Source of the DNA: Pyrocephalus nanus
Taxonomy: Eukaryota > Chordata > Aves > Passeriformes > Tyrannidae
DNA: 64,000 bases
Reading direction: 5' to 3'
Assembly: GCA_038380795.1 (NCBI GenBank)
Contig: CM076274.1
Span: 19,934,027 to 19,998,026, forward strand
Positions 45,302 to 59,377 of this stretch are shown here, in pieces. The first letter of the stretch is position 1; every line of letters starts with the position of its first letter. A program made the translations under genes and the position numbers. The notes beneath the pieces are model-generated. The model was given only the letters and a program-made list of their open reading frames with translations. It did no database searches and was not told where the DNA came from.

Positions 45302-45465
45302 CACGTTCAGCTTCCAGCCAGAGAGCTCAGTTCTCTTTCATTTCCAAAGCAACCAAGAATTCATATTCAATGGCATCATGTTGGCCAGTTAAAAGTTTAC
45401 ACGAGGCTGGAGTCAATTCGCCTTCCTTACTGTATTCTGGCATAAACAACACCAAAATGAAGTTC
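45302..45465 (-). other. ZC3H12B: ZC3H12B 5' UTR segment in the exon carrying the start codon
   Basis: Upstream of the start ATG the minus strand runs 164 nt to a good acceptor, a T-rich tract ending TTTTTTTAAG| at 45466-45467. This predicts an exon 44691-45465 spliced to an upstream noncoding exon. The segment contains two overlapping upstream ORFs. Confidence 0.6.
45327..45443 (-). other. 38-codon upstream ORF in ZC3H12B leader
   Basis: An ATG at 45443-45441 opens a 38-residue frame that begins MPEYSKEGEL, ends EFLVALEMKEN and stops with TGA at 45329-45327. It lies entirely upstream of the main start (45301), in another frame. A second, 13-residue upstream ORF (45379-45338) overlaps it in a different frame. 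If the leader is transcribed as predicted, scanning ribosomes meet both before the main ATG. I do not recognise the peptide. Confidence 0.45.
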
Positions 45466-45668
45466 CTTAAAAAAAGGGAATAAAGTTAAAAATTAGGTTT
45501 CAAGCAATTCTGCAAAATACTCAACTACAATGATTTTGTATACAAGTCAGTAGGAGTCCCTAATCATTCACATTTCTATGTAAAACTGATCATAATAAAG
45601 CCTATAATTACATTGTCTCTGTAATCACAAATAAAACTCTCCCCTCCCCCCATCACTCTACCTACCAC

Positions 45669-45690
45669 AAAAAAAAAAAAAAAAAAAAAA
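45669..45690. repeat. A22 homopolymer
   Basis: Twenty-two A residues on the + strand, which is a T22 tract on the ZC3H12B sense strand about 200 nt before the predicted acceptor. No flanking LINE or SINE body is visible on either side. Confidence 0.95.
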
Positions 45691-47965
45691 GGACAATTCC
45701 CACACAATAAAATGATGGCTGGAATGAATAGATTATCTCAGTAATATTTAAAGATAATAAAACAGAAAACGGTCACCCACCACATTCACTAGAAACGTGT
45801 CTTCTACTGCAGGAACTGCCTGTCTACATTAGCAACAACTGTCCAGCATTCCAGTGTGCAGGAAATTTAATACAAATCCTTTCAGCCTCTTTTAGAAAGG
45901 GTTTGCTATCAGAACCAACAAGTTAAACTGGCTGCTAGACATGTAAAGGTCAGTAACAAGATGTAAAAAGGTTCCACAAGATGATTATCTTGTAGAAACA
46001 CATCATCATGTTTACTGTACCTATTGTACTGAAAATTCCCCAATCAAGGATGGATATTGCTGCATTTTGTCAGAAAGTCAGGTTACGAACTCGTAATTCT
46101 TGTCTTATACCAGAAGAATATTTGTTCAAGGAATTCTAAGGAGAGGTCTGACTAACCAGAAGATTCCAGTTAACCTGTGAAGGGCTTAACTAACATCATG
46201 GAGATTTTGAAAAAGTTTTTAAAAGCAATTGCACATATAGAAGTATATATGTTACATAAAATGGTAAATTAAGACATATATAAAAATGCAGGTAATCAGA
46301 GAAAATTGATTATCAAAGTAATTGGCTAGAGGCCTACTTTCAGAAAGCTGCAAGTCCCACCCTCTTCTCCTCTGCAGAACAGCAGATTGAGAACGTAAGA
46401 TCCAGTGTGAATACAATAGTTTTCAAGAAACCATTTATTTTAAATCCACTTTTTAATTTTGATAAATCTTGCTTTTTGCAGCTAAGCCAGTTTTCTTCGT
46501 GCTGAAAAATGCTGCAGATACAAGCTGTGGATGCACAAAAAGCTCTTTCCCAGGATTTCTATAAGAATTTTTGTGACTCTCAAAAGAGGCACAATTTTGG
46601 CACTGGAGGGAAGATTTGTCAAAGATGTAGTTTCTTAATAAGCTACTCATGCACCCAAAAGCAGCAAGCAGACAAATAAATACATAAATGAATAAATGTC
46701 TAGCTCATGGTCTTGGGGGGAATTGTTGGTCACTACTGTAACTAACAATAAATTTATCTCTCTTTCATGCACCTTTCTAATCTGCTCTCTTATCTCTCAC
46801 ATTCCTTCAGACTATGAGCAAGCATTAAAAGAAGACAATTTTTTCCTCAAAAGAGCATAAGCACTCAACCAAGCACATGAATTATTTATATGCAGAAATT
46901 ATCAAACATACCTGTATTTTTAAAATTCTGATTCCTATTTCCACATGAGACCACAGTGGCTCTTACTTAATTACTGTGGTCAACTAAGACAGCAAATAAT
47001 AGAATAAATACTCCCTTAATGTACAGCAAAGTTACTCCTTTGATGTACAGTAATGCAAAACTGGGGACTAAATTTAAGTATTGGAGTCTGCCCTGGTGGC
47101 AAAGTTGCATCTAGTATAGCTACAAGAATAGCATCTCTATCACTGTTAATTTTATTTGGTTTTCTTTCTAAAAATAGAATTTTAAATTTTTCCACAGAAC
47201 TAAGTTCAGCATATACCAAAATCAAAATAGTAACAGAAATGTTGACATGCAGGAATATATCAATTTAGTGATACAGAGCAAGTATAATAAACATAAATGC
47301 AAAATTTTATGTAGTAGAAGTGTCTTTTGAAAAACAGTACAGACATTTTACAAAGCATTATAAGCCACAAAAGAAAAATGAAAGAATCACCAGTGTTCAT
47401 GTAAATCAGACCTTATTCATTCTGAGTTTTCATCCTTTTAGTTTTAGGTAATAAGATGCTGAAAATCACAGCCTCTGATATACCAATCACAGAATCATAG
47501 AATGGCCTCTTTACCTTTTGGGATGATCTCTCCCTAATTCCTTTGGGACAATTTACAGGTATTTCCCTGCTGCTCCCTAAAATGTTGGTGTTTCCTGGCT
47601 CCTCTCTGTCACTCAGAAGCATATCGCTTCCCCTGATTAATCTAGTTTAAAGCTCTGCCAAAAAGTCTCAAAAAGCTTTCTTTCTTGACTATTTCTCTAC
47701 ATTAGATGGTGGGTTTTTGTTGCCTATGAGAGATTTCAGAGAACAACAGCTCTAGAAGAGCAATACAATTTAATAATCAAAACCATAAAAATGTCAAAGG
47801 GTCTCTGAGACAGGCCCCCATTGGCCTAAAACCAACAACAAATGTTAAACTGTCTCTGTGAAACAAAGATTATTAATTTGCAATCCCTTTATACAGTAAT
47901 ATATAATTACCCTAAACAGGCAAAACAGTTAACATTCCAATGCACTACAAGTTATGCAAACAAAC

Positions 47966-47980
47966 ACACACACACACATG
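47966..47980. repeat. (CA)n microsatellite
   Basis: A short run of CA units within the ZC3H12B leader intron. Confidence 0.85.
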
Positions 47981-48157
47981 CAGAGACAGCTGCTTAAAAG
48001 CCTAATTTCCTTAGGAAACGAAGCTAATCAAGGAAAGTGCTAATGACTTGTGCCTAAAAAAAAAATCCTAAAAGGTCAAGTTTTGAGTCAATCAACATGG
48101 TTCTTTAATAAAGAAGAACCACATATTTTCATATATTCATATTATTTTAATATAGTT

Positions 48158-48528
48158 TCAGCCTGGAGAGAAGGAGGCTCAGGGGGGACCTTCTCACTCT
48201 CTTGCAACTCCCTGACAGGAGGGGGGAGCCGTGGGGGGGAGTTGGGCTCTGCTCCCAGGGAATAAGGGACAGGATGAGATGAAACAGCCTCAAGCTGTGC
48301 CAGGAGAGGGTCAGGTTGGACATCAGGAGGAAATTCCTCATGGAAAGGGTGGTCAGGCATTGGCAGGGGCTGCCCAGGGAGGCGGTGGAGTCCCTAGCCC
48401 TGGAGGTGCCCAAGGAAGGCCTGGCCGTGGCACTCAGTGCTCTGGGCTGGGTGGCAAGGAGGGGATCGAGCACAGGCTGGACTCGATGGGCTGGGAGAGC
48501 TTTTCCAACCTCAGTGATTCTGTGACAG
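48158..48528 (+). mobile_element. CR1 3' fragment, antisense to ZC3H12B
   Basis: CAGCCTGGAGAGAAGGAGGC, CAACTCCCTGACAGGAGG, AGGAAATTCCTCATGGAAAG and GGTGGTCAGGCATTGGCAGG follow the same order as in the 17.6-18.4 kb CR1 copy and the 51.6 kb piece. It ends CCTCAGTGATTCTGTGA. It is more G+C-rich and may be younger than the others; two frames stay open for 69-100 codons. Confidence 0.93.
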
Positions 48529-49450
48529 TCTAAGTCCTTTACACCATATGAAATAAAAGCACAATTTCCTTGCATTTGAATGGAAATTCCAATCTTGATT
48601 AATTAGGTTTAAGACTTAAAAACTTGCTGTTCCTTAATATTATGCATTCAAAGAGTATCCCTCTAAATACTTGGATATCATTATTATTACAGTACTATTT
48701 TCATTCTCTCTCTCGCATATACTGCTAATTTCAGTATATTTACAACCCAAGGGCTTGACAACATAGATGTATTATTAATAGCGTAACCTGGAATGGATTT
48801 TAATTAGGTCTTGTGTATAACCCTGCCAAAACAAAAAAAATAGGATATGTAAAAAATTACTATAAAAGAGGGTTTAGAAACAGGCTATCAGCACACTGCA
48901 CTAACAGCTTACAAATATTTCAACTGAGGGACACTTTACAATATGAGCAATAAGACTATTTTTTTTTAAATTATTGACACTACTGCTTTGGCACTGGACA
49001 AATAACAGCATGATTGGTTGTCCAAGTTTAAAGAGCTCCATTGTTCTTTAGAAGTTGTCATCTCTCTAAGCTTAATGTCATAAGAATGTTTTTGGCCTTT
49101 GTTAAATTTATCATGCCTGTTCTTCCACCTCTGGTGAATGCTCTTAACCCCCTTCCCAGTGGACATCTTACAAGACTGATAAGCCCTATGTTCTTAAGAC
49201 TGGAAAAAGCCTTTAAAGTATGATGAAGAGAAAGGAGGTTGTTTAGGTTTTCAAATTTACTGCTACCTTCTCCACGGGTTTTATTTAACAATTTATTTTC
49301 CAGAAGTAATCTATTTAAACCAATTTTTAGAAGACCAAATTTACATTCTCTTATAAATACATATATATATTAATTTAAACTACCAGCAAAATGTGTCCCT
49401 TCCCAACTGGAAATTAAATCAACTGGACTCATTCAAAGAGACTAATTATT

Positions 49451-49468
49451 ACTTTTTTTTTTTTTTTT
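49451..49468. repeat. T-rich homopolymer run
   Basis: A run of about 18 T residues in AT-rich intron sequence. Confidence 0.85.
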
Positions 49469-51589
49469 ACTAATAAAATATTCTACATAACACTATCACT
49501 ATTGCTTTCATATTTAGATTTTTCAAACTTTATTTTTTTGTTAATGACAACTATATAAGTTTTGCTCTTAATTTTGACCCCTCTTTCTTAGTTGGAAAAT
49601 AATATATCTTCTTGTATATAAACTGATTTTACCATTTTGTTGCATTATCCCAATTCCACATACATATCTCTAGTTTTCTGTTAACATTCATATAAGCAAT
49701 TTACCATAAATTTCATTTGTCCTTCCCTGAAAGTAAGATCTTATTTGAACAAGGAGATATTTTGATCATAGTTAAATAATCCAGAATTAAAAAAAAAAAT
49801 CTTAAAACATACACAGATATTTAATTCTAAGAACAATTCACTACTGCTTACATACTCAGTTCTATCATGCTTACAAGGAAAGCAGCTCAACCCATGGGAG
49901 GAAACAGTTCTTTGTATCTAGAAGAACTGCTCTCTGTCAGTCCTGTGTTGTGGTTTACTATTCGTTGGTTGCTAGTGATAGACTGGTGGATCTATATGAA
50001 ATCTCCTTCTATGGAAACATCCACTTCTGTGAGTCATCTTGGAGTTTCTTGTCTTTTTCATTCATGTCAACCTTTGGTTGAAAGCCACTAACTTGGGAAA
50101 TTTTAGCTGTCTCATCTCTCTTTTGGACAGTAGTAGAAAAATATCTGATCTGTGATGTCATGTTCACTGTTTCAAATATTTTAGATGGGAATTAAAAAAC
50201 TGCTAAAAGAAATCTCTAGTTATCTTCAAACTATTTAAAAACTAAATCACAGTGTTTTATAAAAATCTCCTTTTCATATCCATTTAGGATCTTTTGAGGA
50301 AGGCACTGGAAGTGAAAAGGTCCTGCCTCTATCAACTGTAGCTCTTTCTACGAAGATATAGCACAGATCTTCCACTAAAAAAAATAGACACAATACCTAG
50401 ATATTGTAACTTCTGGAAAAGTAAGGAGTCTTTCTCTTTCCTTTAACACTGAGCACACAAAGCCAATTTCTGAAAAGGCAGCATTTGTCAAATAGGTTAG
50501 ATCATCTGTTTTAGCATCAGCTGCCATGTTGACAGAAAAGGAGGCAGGCCATCTCCAGAGCCCACCTCTACAACCCTATGCACTTTTGTACAAAGAACTA
50601 GGAGAAAAGTCAGCTTGCATCTCTCTATCCTTAGTCATTTGCTCCATCCATGCAGCTTAACTGTTCCATTCCACTGCACCCACAGAACTGGCACACTGTG
50701 GGATTTGTTCCCAAATGCATAAGGTTAAGATTTTTAAACAATGAAGGTCAACTCATTGTTGGGTCAGGAGCACTGAAGCAAATAGTCAAAAAAATCAAAC
50801 AACAACAACAAAAATATTACAGCATAGGACCTAATTTTACCACTGACCACTGAGAGAGGGCACTGAGGAAAGGAGTACTGTGTTGGTCCTAAGCCAGCAA
50901 ACAGCAGAATGACAAACTAAGCAAGAGAAAAGCAGCAGCAGCAACTAACACTACTTGAACACAGCACCCTTCTTGACACCCTCCAGATAAGAAATCAAGA
51001 CTTGTAATACCATCCTTTTCTACAAAACCATCACTATTGCAACCCCTCCAACTACTTAGTCTCACAGTTATCACTACAGATTTACTATGTGTGTTCACAG
51101 AGTATAATCCAGACCCTTGTCCCTAAGCAAACCAGCTCTCAACAATGACAAAAGAAAAAGACTGATTACTAATTGCCCAAAAATTGCAGTCTTTTTTTCC
51201 TCCCTAAATAAATCTGTAATTCTATTCAGGAGCCCAGGATCACTACAATATAGGTAATATCTCTTTTCAGTCAGTCAGTATTTTGATCTAACAAGCCTGT
51301 CAGTCACTGCCTTTGTCAATGTCAGTGATCCAGATGTAATCAGTACTGCCACTCTGAAAAGGCTCTGATGCCCTTTACTTGGAAAGCTGATGTCTATGCT
51401 CTGTGCCACTCTATGTCAGAAATAATATCTGCTCTCAGTTTATTTTGGATTTCTAGTTAAATACCTCTACTTGCTATTGCTACCTCTCTACCTACAGTGT
51501 GACAAACATTCAGTATGTTATCCCTTCTTAGTGGTTTCCCTTAACATAAGAACATCATCTATTATTTAGATGATTTAGATTATTTAGAC

Positions 51590-51935
51590 CATCTCGCTCT
51601 CTACAACTCCCTGACAGGAGGGTGGAGCCAGGTGGGGGTCAGTCTCTTCTCCTAGGGAACAAGGGACAGGACACAAGGAATGGCCTCAAGTTGTGCCAGG
51701 GGAGGTTTATATTAGATATTAGGGAAAATGTTTTCACTGAAGGGTGGTCAGGCATTGGAACAGGCTGCCTAGGGAAGTGGTGGAATAATCATCCCTGTAA
51801 GTGTTGGAAAAAATCCATGGATGTGGCACTTAGGGACATGGTTAAGCAGTGAATGGTGCTGGGTTAACAGATGGGTTGATGATTAACTTGATGATCTTAG
51901 AGGTCTTTTCCAGCACAAATGATTCTTTGATTTTG
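51590..51935 (+). mobile_element. CR1 3' fragment, antisense to ZC3H12B
   Basis: CTCTACAACTCCCTGACAGG, CAAGTTGTGCCAGGGGAGG and GGGTGGTCAGGCATTGGAAC run parallel to the 48.2 kb copy. It ends TTCCAGCACAAATGATTCTT. It has many substitutions and no coding frame. Confidence 0.92.
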
Positions 51936-51949
51936 GTAGTGGGGGAGCT

Positions 51950-52330
51950 GCAGGGGTGAGAAGAGACTAGCTGTGATAAGAGACCAGGCGCTGCCGCCAT
52001 GTCAGACAAAGCCAGTTGCAACCAGCTCTAAGACAGACATGCTGCTGGCCAAAGCTGAACTCATCAGTGCTGCTGGTGATGCCTCTGTCTCCCTCAGTCT
52101 TCCCTGTTACATCCTCCACAGACATGGCCCCCACTCCCAAACCAGAGCTCTTAGTTCACTTCTAGACCTTACAGTCTCTCTAGTAGTTGGCCTGGACCTA
52201 CTGGTCCCTCTGGTATCCAACTCATCCAGTCGTCTCACTCCAGAGACAGACCTATATGCATGGCTTCTTAGCCACTTAAACAACTTGACAACTAGTTCAG
52301 CTTGAGAATTGCTGACAATCCTGCACCAAC
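51950..52330 (+). mobile_element. Possible old LTR-type element fragment
   Basis: Directly after the CR1 piece the composition becomes more G+C-rich. The segment GCTGCCGCCATGTCAGACAA through CCAAAGCTGAACTCATCAGT resembles, from memory, a sequence common in bird LTR-type repeats. No repeat ends, primer-binding site or coding domain can be seen, so the family is not assigned. The two open frames of about 90-110 codons here look incidental. Confidence 0.35.
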
Positions 52331-55300
52331 ATGCATACCTTGCATTTGCTTCTACCACAGAAACACAGGTCCATAGAGAGCCTTCCACTCACAAAAATAG
52401 TTAGAAATAGACTTTAACGTGATGATAGGACAGTGTCCTGACCAGGTTCCCAACATGGCCAGAAAAGCATACTGATCAACAACCCCTTTAAAGGCAATCT
52501 GTACCTTTTATCCCCTTATCTATTTTCTCATGGAGGTTCCTTCACAAATCATCTTGAAACCTCCATTCTCTCCCCTGACCCCTCTAATGCCTTTGGTTCC
52601 TTGACAGACTGCCCAAGTCTCACAAAACACTCTTCCCTTGCATCTCCCAACCACATCCCCCACTCCCTCAGTCTGTGAGGTGGTCCAGCTAGACTACCAC
52701 CAGTGGACTCCTTGTGCTGGGTGTCAGCCCCAGAACATAGCGCTGATGGCTCTCCTATGACAGCCCCCACAGAAGCCTGTGCTGGGCCACCATTTCTCTG
52801 ACTGTGTTACTGGGGTTCCCTTACCAGCCACTGTGACTCCAAGCTCCTTTGTGGTTGCGAAGATGAGCTTTTATCACACACTCTAACAGTTCATGACAAA
52901 CATTTCACGCAAGATGCATTTTTATTACTATGTGTATACAAATATCTACATTTTTGCAACTTGAACTTTTTAAAGTAATTTGTTACAAGTATTTCTTTAG
53001 AATGTTTTCCATACAGCTGAATGAATTTTGAGAGGACAATCAAATTATATTCTAGCACCATAATAAATAAAAGATTAGAAAAGGTTCAGACAGCAAAAGC
53101 TTGATATAAAAAAAAAAATCCTGCAGTCCTTCAATATTAAATTAAACATTACTTTATATTACACACATTTCTCTCAAATATCATGTTGTGCCCAAATAAG
53201 TCCTTAAGGTTTATTTAAAAAAAAAATTTAATACAGTGCAAAGTGCAAAACTACAGTGGAAAGAACTCAACATCTGAAATTAAGTACTCTTTTTATTGAG
53301 TTTCAAGCCCATCTTTGTTACTAATAACTGTACAAAGCACATTTTTAATGTAGTGCACTTAAATCTTCAAACTTTGGCTAAAGCCATATTCACTCAGCTT
53401 CTTTTCTAACAAGGCATCAGATTCCACATGCTTAATTTTTTTAATCAAAGTCAACACTAAATTTTTCTAAAATAAAAGAGATACATTAAAGACAATATTT
53501 AAAGTGATAGTCTGCACATAATATGCATAATTTGGATACATATAGTCTAAAAGTATGTGCAAAATATAAATTTTTTTTTAATAGAAGACTATTTGATAGT
53601 TTGCATTTTGTGCATCCATATGAAAATAACTCCTGGCTATTAATCTTCTTCCTGTTTCCCATTTTAAGTGACAAATTCATATCATTTCTTTGGTACACAT
53701 AAAAACAACCACAATTATTGCCACATCTCCAAGTATACTTCCAGTCAGCAGCAACATATTTATGCAATTAACTCACTGGTATTTAGACTTTAAAAAAAAA
53801 AACCAAAACATAAGCAGCAACAGTATAGTTTGTTTTTCCACACTGCACTTCTCAGAAGTTCAAACATGACCTTGCAGAGTATTGAAAATAACAGAATTTC
53901 TTTTCTTTCTGATTTACATCATATAGGACTGGTACTGCATTTGTACATAGGGATCTTAGTCAGTCCCTTGCCCAAGGAATATACAACCTCGAATTATGAC
54001 GTTGAGCTGGAATATCAGAAAGACCACATGAAACAGTTTGGTATTGTTTCAGATCACTGTTTGTCCAGACACTTTTAGAAGGTAGTACTTTGTGGACACA
54101 CTAAGGGAGTTATAGAGAGGTTTTAAAGGGGAAAGTGGAAAGAAATTATGCATTTAATATGCACATGTGTAAAAATACACATACATATCAAAATAAGCAT
54201 CTTAGGAAAGGATCTCAGTCATAAGTAAGAGTCAGGACAAATGTTTTGGTGGATTGATGGAAAAAGGAGACTCAATCTAGGCCATCTTTCCTGGCCATAA
54301 CATTGAGAAATCTCAGAAGTAGTCTGTTTGGATGAGTCTAAGAAGATAGCCAAGTTTAAGAGGACTCCTAGACTTCAGGCCCACATACACAGGAGAAATG
54401 AAAGCAGTGTTTCAGCCACTTTCAGATTAAATTAGAAACTGAACATCCAGGGGTAATTGTGAAATTCTATTCAAGTCAGAAGTGTGAGCAAAATGAGAAA
54501 TCTGTAGATGAGAAATCTGCAAAGCAAATAAACAGTTCAAGCCTTTTGAATTAAATCCCCAATAACATGGTATAGACTAAAGACTGAAAAGTCTTTAGTG
54601 ATGAGACTCTGCGACCCATTACAGAAGGAAGTCAGAGGAGTGGAGGAAAAAAAACAAAGAGACAAAGTGATAATCTCAACTATGCATACAAAATTCGCTT
54701 GAAATATATTTATTAGGGTAGTATCAGACTGTACAGAAGAGTACAAGTGTGAACCATGGATAACATTTAACCTAGTGCAAGCAATTCATGCATCACGTAG
54801 AATAAAATTATAGCTTTCAGGAAAAGTCTTCGGACAGGGATATCTTAGTTGACCTCTATTTCAGGAAACAAGAGGTGATCCATTGAGAATTCTCTATTAT
54901 CTCATTGCCTTTATGCTCACTTTTCCCTTACACACAGGAAAAAAAAAGTTACTGGGGGAAAAAAAGCACTAATTATCAGTTAACAGAACGATTCTTGCAG
55001 ATAATTTTCCACTTTTTTGTTTTCTTATTGCTTATACTGTATACTTTTTAAAAGTTAGTATAGACCCCTTAAGGAGGTACCATACTGTTGGAAACTATAA
55101 GTAGAGACAAAGAGAAAGACAAGTCTTTTTAAAAATTATTCAGTGTTCAGGGATGCTACAATCAATAGATCTCCATCACTGTACTGTGCTACAGCACAGA
55201 CCAGTGCTTCCTGTAAAGAAATGTAACACACTTCCCAAGTACATTTTTCTGATCCTTAAAAACCTCCCCAACACATGATTAATTGCTATTTTAATGACAA

Positions 55301-58300
55301 TTTGAGCCTGCAAGACACACACACACAAAGCACCAACAAACTAACAACCACCAAAATCCACTGCACAAGTCTTCAGGAATGTGATAAAACAATATTTATT
55401 AGGCAGTAGTTATTGTCAGAGGACACAGACCAAGGACAGCTCAAGATGGCCCAGGATTTTGGATTAGCCCTTGATTTTGAAAACTACATTTCTACAGTGC
55501 TCATGAAAAAAGTGACACAACATTGGTGTTTTCATGGCATTGAGGACACAACAATCCTGTTGTATTCTTATCTTAGGAGCAGTACAGACATTACACATTA
55601 CTGCTTGCTGCTCTGAATATTTTCTGAGGTAATGAATTATTTTATCTGCTGAGAAAGCCCTTAAAGCTGACAAAGTATATGAGTCACAATTAAAACCAGT
55701 AGCTTTTTCTCATTCTAATTATACACAGGTGGTACACATCTGCTGAGACAGATTCACAGCTGAAGAAAAACAAAAAAATATTCCAAAATTAACATTTGGG
55801 TATTTTAGAATGAATTAAAAATTGGAAAAGTTGTGCTGCATGACATTATAGGCAATTATCTCCTGTCCTAAATAAAAAGGCAAAGAGTCGGAGGTTTCTA
55901 GCATTTTGCCTGTGCCATACACCTCCAACCACTAGATTCTCATATTTATCATGATTGAAACAAAGATAATAGGAACACATGAATTATTTTCAGCATGTAA
56001 CAAATGTGGTAGCTTAGTTTATCTAAATTACAAATGTTCCAACACTGTAGGAAAATGGGATGAAACAAGCTTTTGAGAAAATGTTCCTATTTAAGTTGGC
56101 CATTTGGAAATTAAAGTGACTCTAGAATTTGATGCTTTTAGAGAGCTACAATATTCATAATTTGTAGTCACAAACTGTATTTGATATAGTTTTATTAAGA
56201 CTGTCCTAAGAGCTTTCATACCTACCAAAAAACACTCATGTAAGCATCAAGTTCAGTGACAGATGTATAGCATATATATTTTGATACAGCTTCCATAAAA
56301 AGTCCAAAATACATACAAGTTACTCAGTGAAGGAAAACAAGTATATCAGGCTTTAAAACCAGCCGTTTTTTGATGCAAATACTGGCATTAACATCACTTA
56401 CAACATATTTTGCTCGATGAGAACTGAGGAATGTTCTTAAGTTAAAAAGAATAATTTTAAGATGCTTAAAATGAACACCTGTTCAAATACTTCTTGTACT
56501 TCTTAATCTAATAAATTAGAGATGGTCTAAAGTAAGATCTGAGTACAGATCTGCAGCTCATTTATAAATTTAGAAATATGTATAATCAGTATTTGCAGAA
56601 TATGCACTAAGTCAAATAGCATTTTTAACAGAAGCGTTAAAATGGCAGATCAGACTTTTCAGTCCCTTGAGAATTAGAGCCCCATAAATGACAGCATTTT
56701 GATTCAGTTTAATTTTTTTCTTATCTTACTATGAAATGTCAGCCTCAACACATTGCTGGGAAGTCTCAACACTGTCCTTCTGATGAAAAGAGAAACATTA
56801 AATTTACACAAATCAAAGGCCTAATATTGTACAGTCTTTTATCAAGTGAAACTCAGAACAATATAAAGAAAAATATTTTACCTTTTCTACTCAATGTGAC
56901 TTCTCTGAAAGAAAACACTAATATACATTAAATCTAAAGTAAAGTACTAGCAGCTTACTCCAGCAGTGAACACTTTGTCCTTAAAATGAATATTGAAACA
57001 GCAACTGAAAAAATAGCCTACTAGCTGTGGTTAGTAATAATTTTTATTTAGAAGCTTCCTCCTTTCTGAGCCAATTCAGATGTAGTATTTTAAAAGAAAA
57101 ACATTTGCAAAGAAAATTTGCCAGTTCTGTTTCTCCGTCTGTCTCCCTCCCTTCCTTAACCACCTTTGGAGAAGAACAATAAGGAATGTGACTTAGCACT
57201 TTTCTATTAGAGAGGCAAAGGAAGATTTTTCAGTGTTGACTCATCAATTCAAATAAATGTAATCATTACCACCACCTAATCCTAAAGGGGATATTCCTCC
57301 TTGACAAATGCTGACAGAACACTAGTAATGGTAGAAGAAGTTCAGGTGTGCAGAGAGGACTGAATTTGAGGAATCCATACACCAGGATATAGAGAACTAG
57401 AAATTACTGTAGAAATACCACTAAGCTTTGTCTTTCTGATCTTATGTATCTTATTATGCCTTCATGTATCTTGTCTACACTGAACAGTGATGGAAAACCC
57501 CCACCATATGCACACACATATAAGTAGATAAATAGATGGACAGATAGATTACACATAAGTTCTGATTCTGTCAGTGTATCACCTTATAAATTTCACAGAC
57601 CATTTCAGAAAAGTAAAATAGAGTTTTCCCCTCCCCAGTGCTGTAAATGTTTAAAAGTTGCATGCTTGTTCTCCTTCCTCACCAACCTCTAGCCCTGACA
57701 TTCCTTTACCACAGTTGGCTCAGTTTAAGAAAATCATGAATGCTGTTTGAGAACTCTGGAAATTCAGGGGCACTGCCAATGATGTAGGGTAAGCCACTAA
57801 GCCAGAAGATCAGGTAATTTTCAAACTGGATGAGAGTATCTGTGGATATGAAAAACTAGATTAATGAAATCATGCCGCAGACTCTTAACCAAAACACCTA
57901 AGCTAGGAACCTAATTGTCCATGACTCTCCCTAGAGTATGAAGATGATTACGAGCTCATCATAACAGCTGGAAAAGGGATTGGGTAGGAGTTTTTCTGAA
58001 GGGGGAGTTTGTTTTTTAAACACAGATTAAATTTACAGTGCATCTCAAAAGAACAACTGCACCTGTGAAAAAGGGGAACAACATCCTGCAACACAAAGGC
58101 AAGAAAAAACGATCATGATAGACAAAAACATCTTATATAAGCATTGTCATGAAAGAAAGTAATTGTGCAACTACCACTCTAAGGACCTAAGTTTCTCACT
58201 TTTCTTTCCAACACTGCTGAATGCAAGTGATTGGCTGGACAACTGAACAAGGCATCAGAGTGACAGTGTCCTTCAGCAATGACAAGACGGCTGAATTATA

Positions 58301-59374
58301 TACAAGAGTCACTACTTATTACTTCCCAGACTGTGAAAGTTAATGAGCAGTCTTTTTATGCTTTCTGCCTTTTTATGTTCTATTTCAGCAATATTAGACT
58401 AAATATTACATTTCTAGTAATCAAGACTAAAAAAAAAAAATAAACCCTTAAAAAGGAAAAGAACATTCCACTATTTGCCAGTATGTTGCCACACATTACA
58501 AAGTTAGTTTGGCTGACCTTGATGAAAACTTCCTCCAGCTAAGCAGAAATGGTACCAAATTACAATGTTACTGTGCTCAACCTCCTCATAACAAGCAAGA
58601 CACTAAACAGAAAAGCACATCACTTGCACTGCATCAGAAATAAGACCTCTAAGAGAGTGTTTAGAACCTCATTTTTCTAACTAACTCTGCTCAAACTGTA
58701 ATATTGTGTATGACAAAAACTAGGTAGCTACCCTGCAGCAGTGTCTGCAAAGCTTGAAGAATATGACTGAACATCTGTGGCACTTTTCCATGGCTAACCT
58801 TCCATAAAGGATTCAGAAATTAACTTAAGAGACCATTTCAGAAAATGCCAGGAAAAAAACCCCATGAACCTACCAACAGACACCGGGGAAATGAGTAAAA
58901 GCATTTTGATTAGCTAGAAGTCTGAGAAACTATGGCTAAAACCAATTAAATACTAGGGTCACAGCAGATTTGGAACATTAAATAGAACAATGTATTCTTT
59001 ACTGTGCAAATATGCAATTAATCCTTTGGCCCAAATCCACAGCTTTTACCAAATCTAAACTTGCCAAGAAGTCATTTTGCTTTACTGATGACTACAGGAT
59101 TTAACTCAAACTGTACAACAGAAACAGTACCATAGAGTAGAAAAATTGGTAGGAAAGAATCTGTTTTACCGCAGTCTTAGCATATTATGAAGTTTTGTTA
59201 AACTTAAAAATTGTTCTAAGAAGCTACAATAAAACCTCACTGTTTGAGGTACCTCAAATTTACTTCTGTAAATACAGTGATCATTAATATACTATGTATA
59301 GGACTATACATAAGAGCAAGCTATGTCTAGCATGTCACATAGAGAATTTGAAATTGCTTGTGAAGGAATCAACA
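52331..59374. other. Intronic DNA, no gene recognised
   Basis: The part to about 52.87 kb is relatively G+C-rich and unidentified. From there to 59.4 kb it is AT-rich with small A and T runs (for example A runs near 53793-53803 and 58430-58440), a short (CA) run near 55317, and a degenerate GATA-like stretch near 57525-57549. No exon or RNA gene is supported. Confidence 0.45.
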
Positions 59375-59377
59375 AGG

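Noticed and set aside
47482..47505. CACAGAATCATAGAATGG resembling a minus-strand CR1 tip
   Set aside because: Only about 20 bases match and the flank does not continue into CR1, so it is too short to call.
52107..52388. 93-codon minus-strand open frame
   Set aside because: Lies in a probable repeat-derived patch, has no domain, and matches an equally long frame on the other strand.
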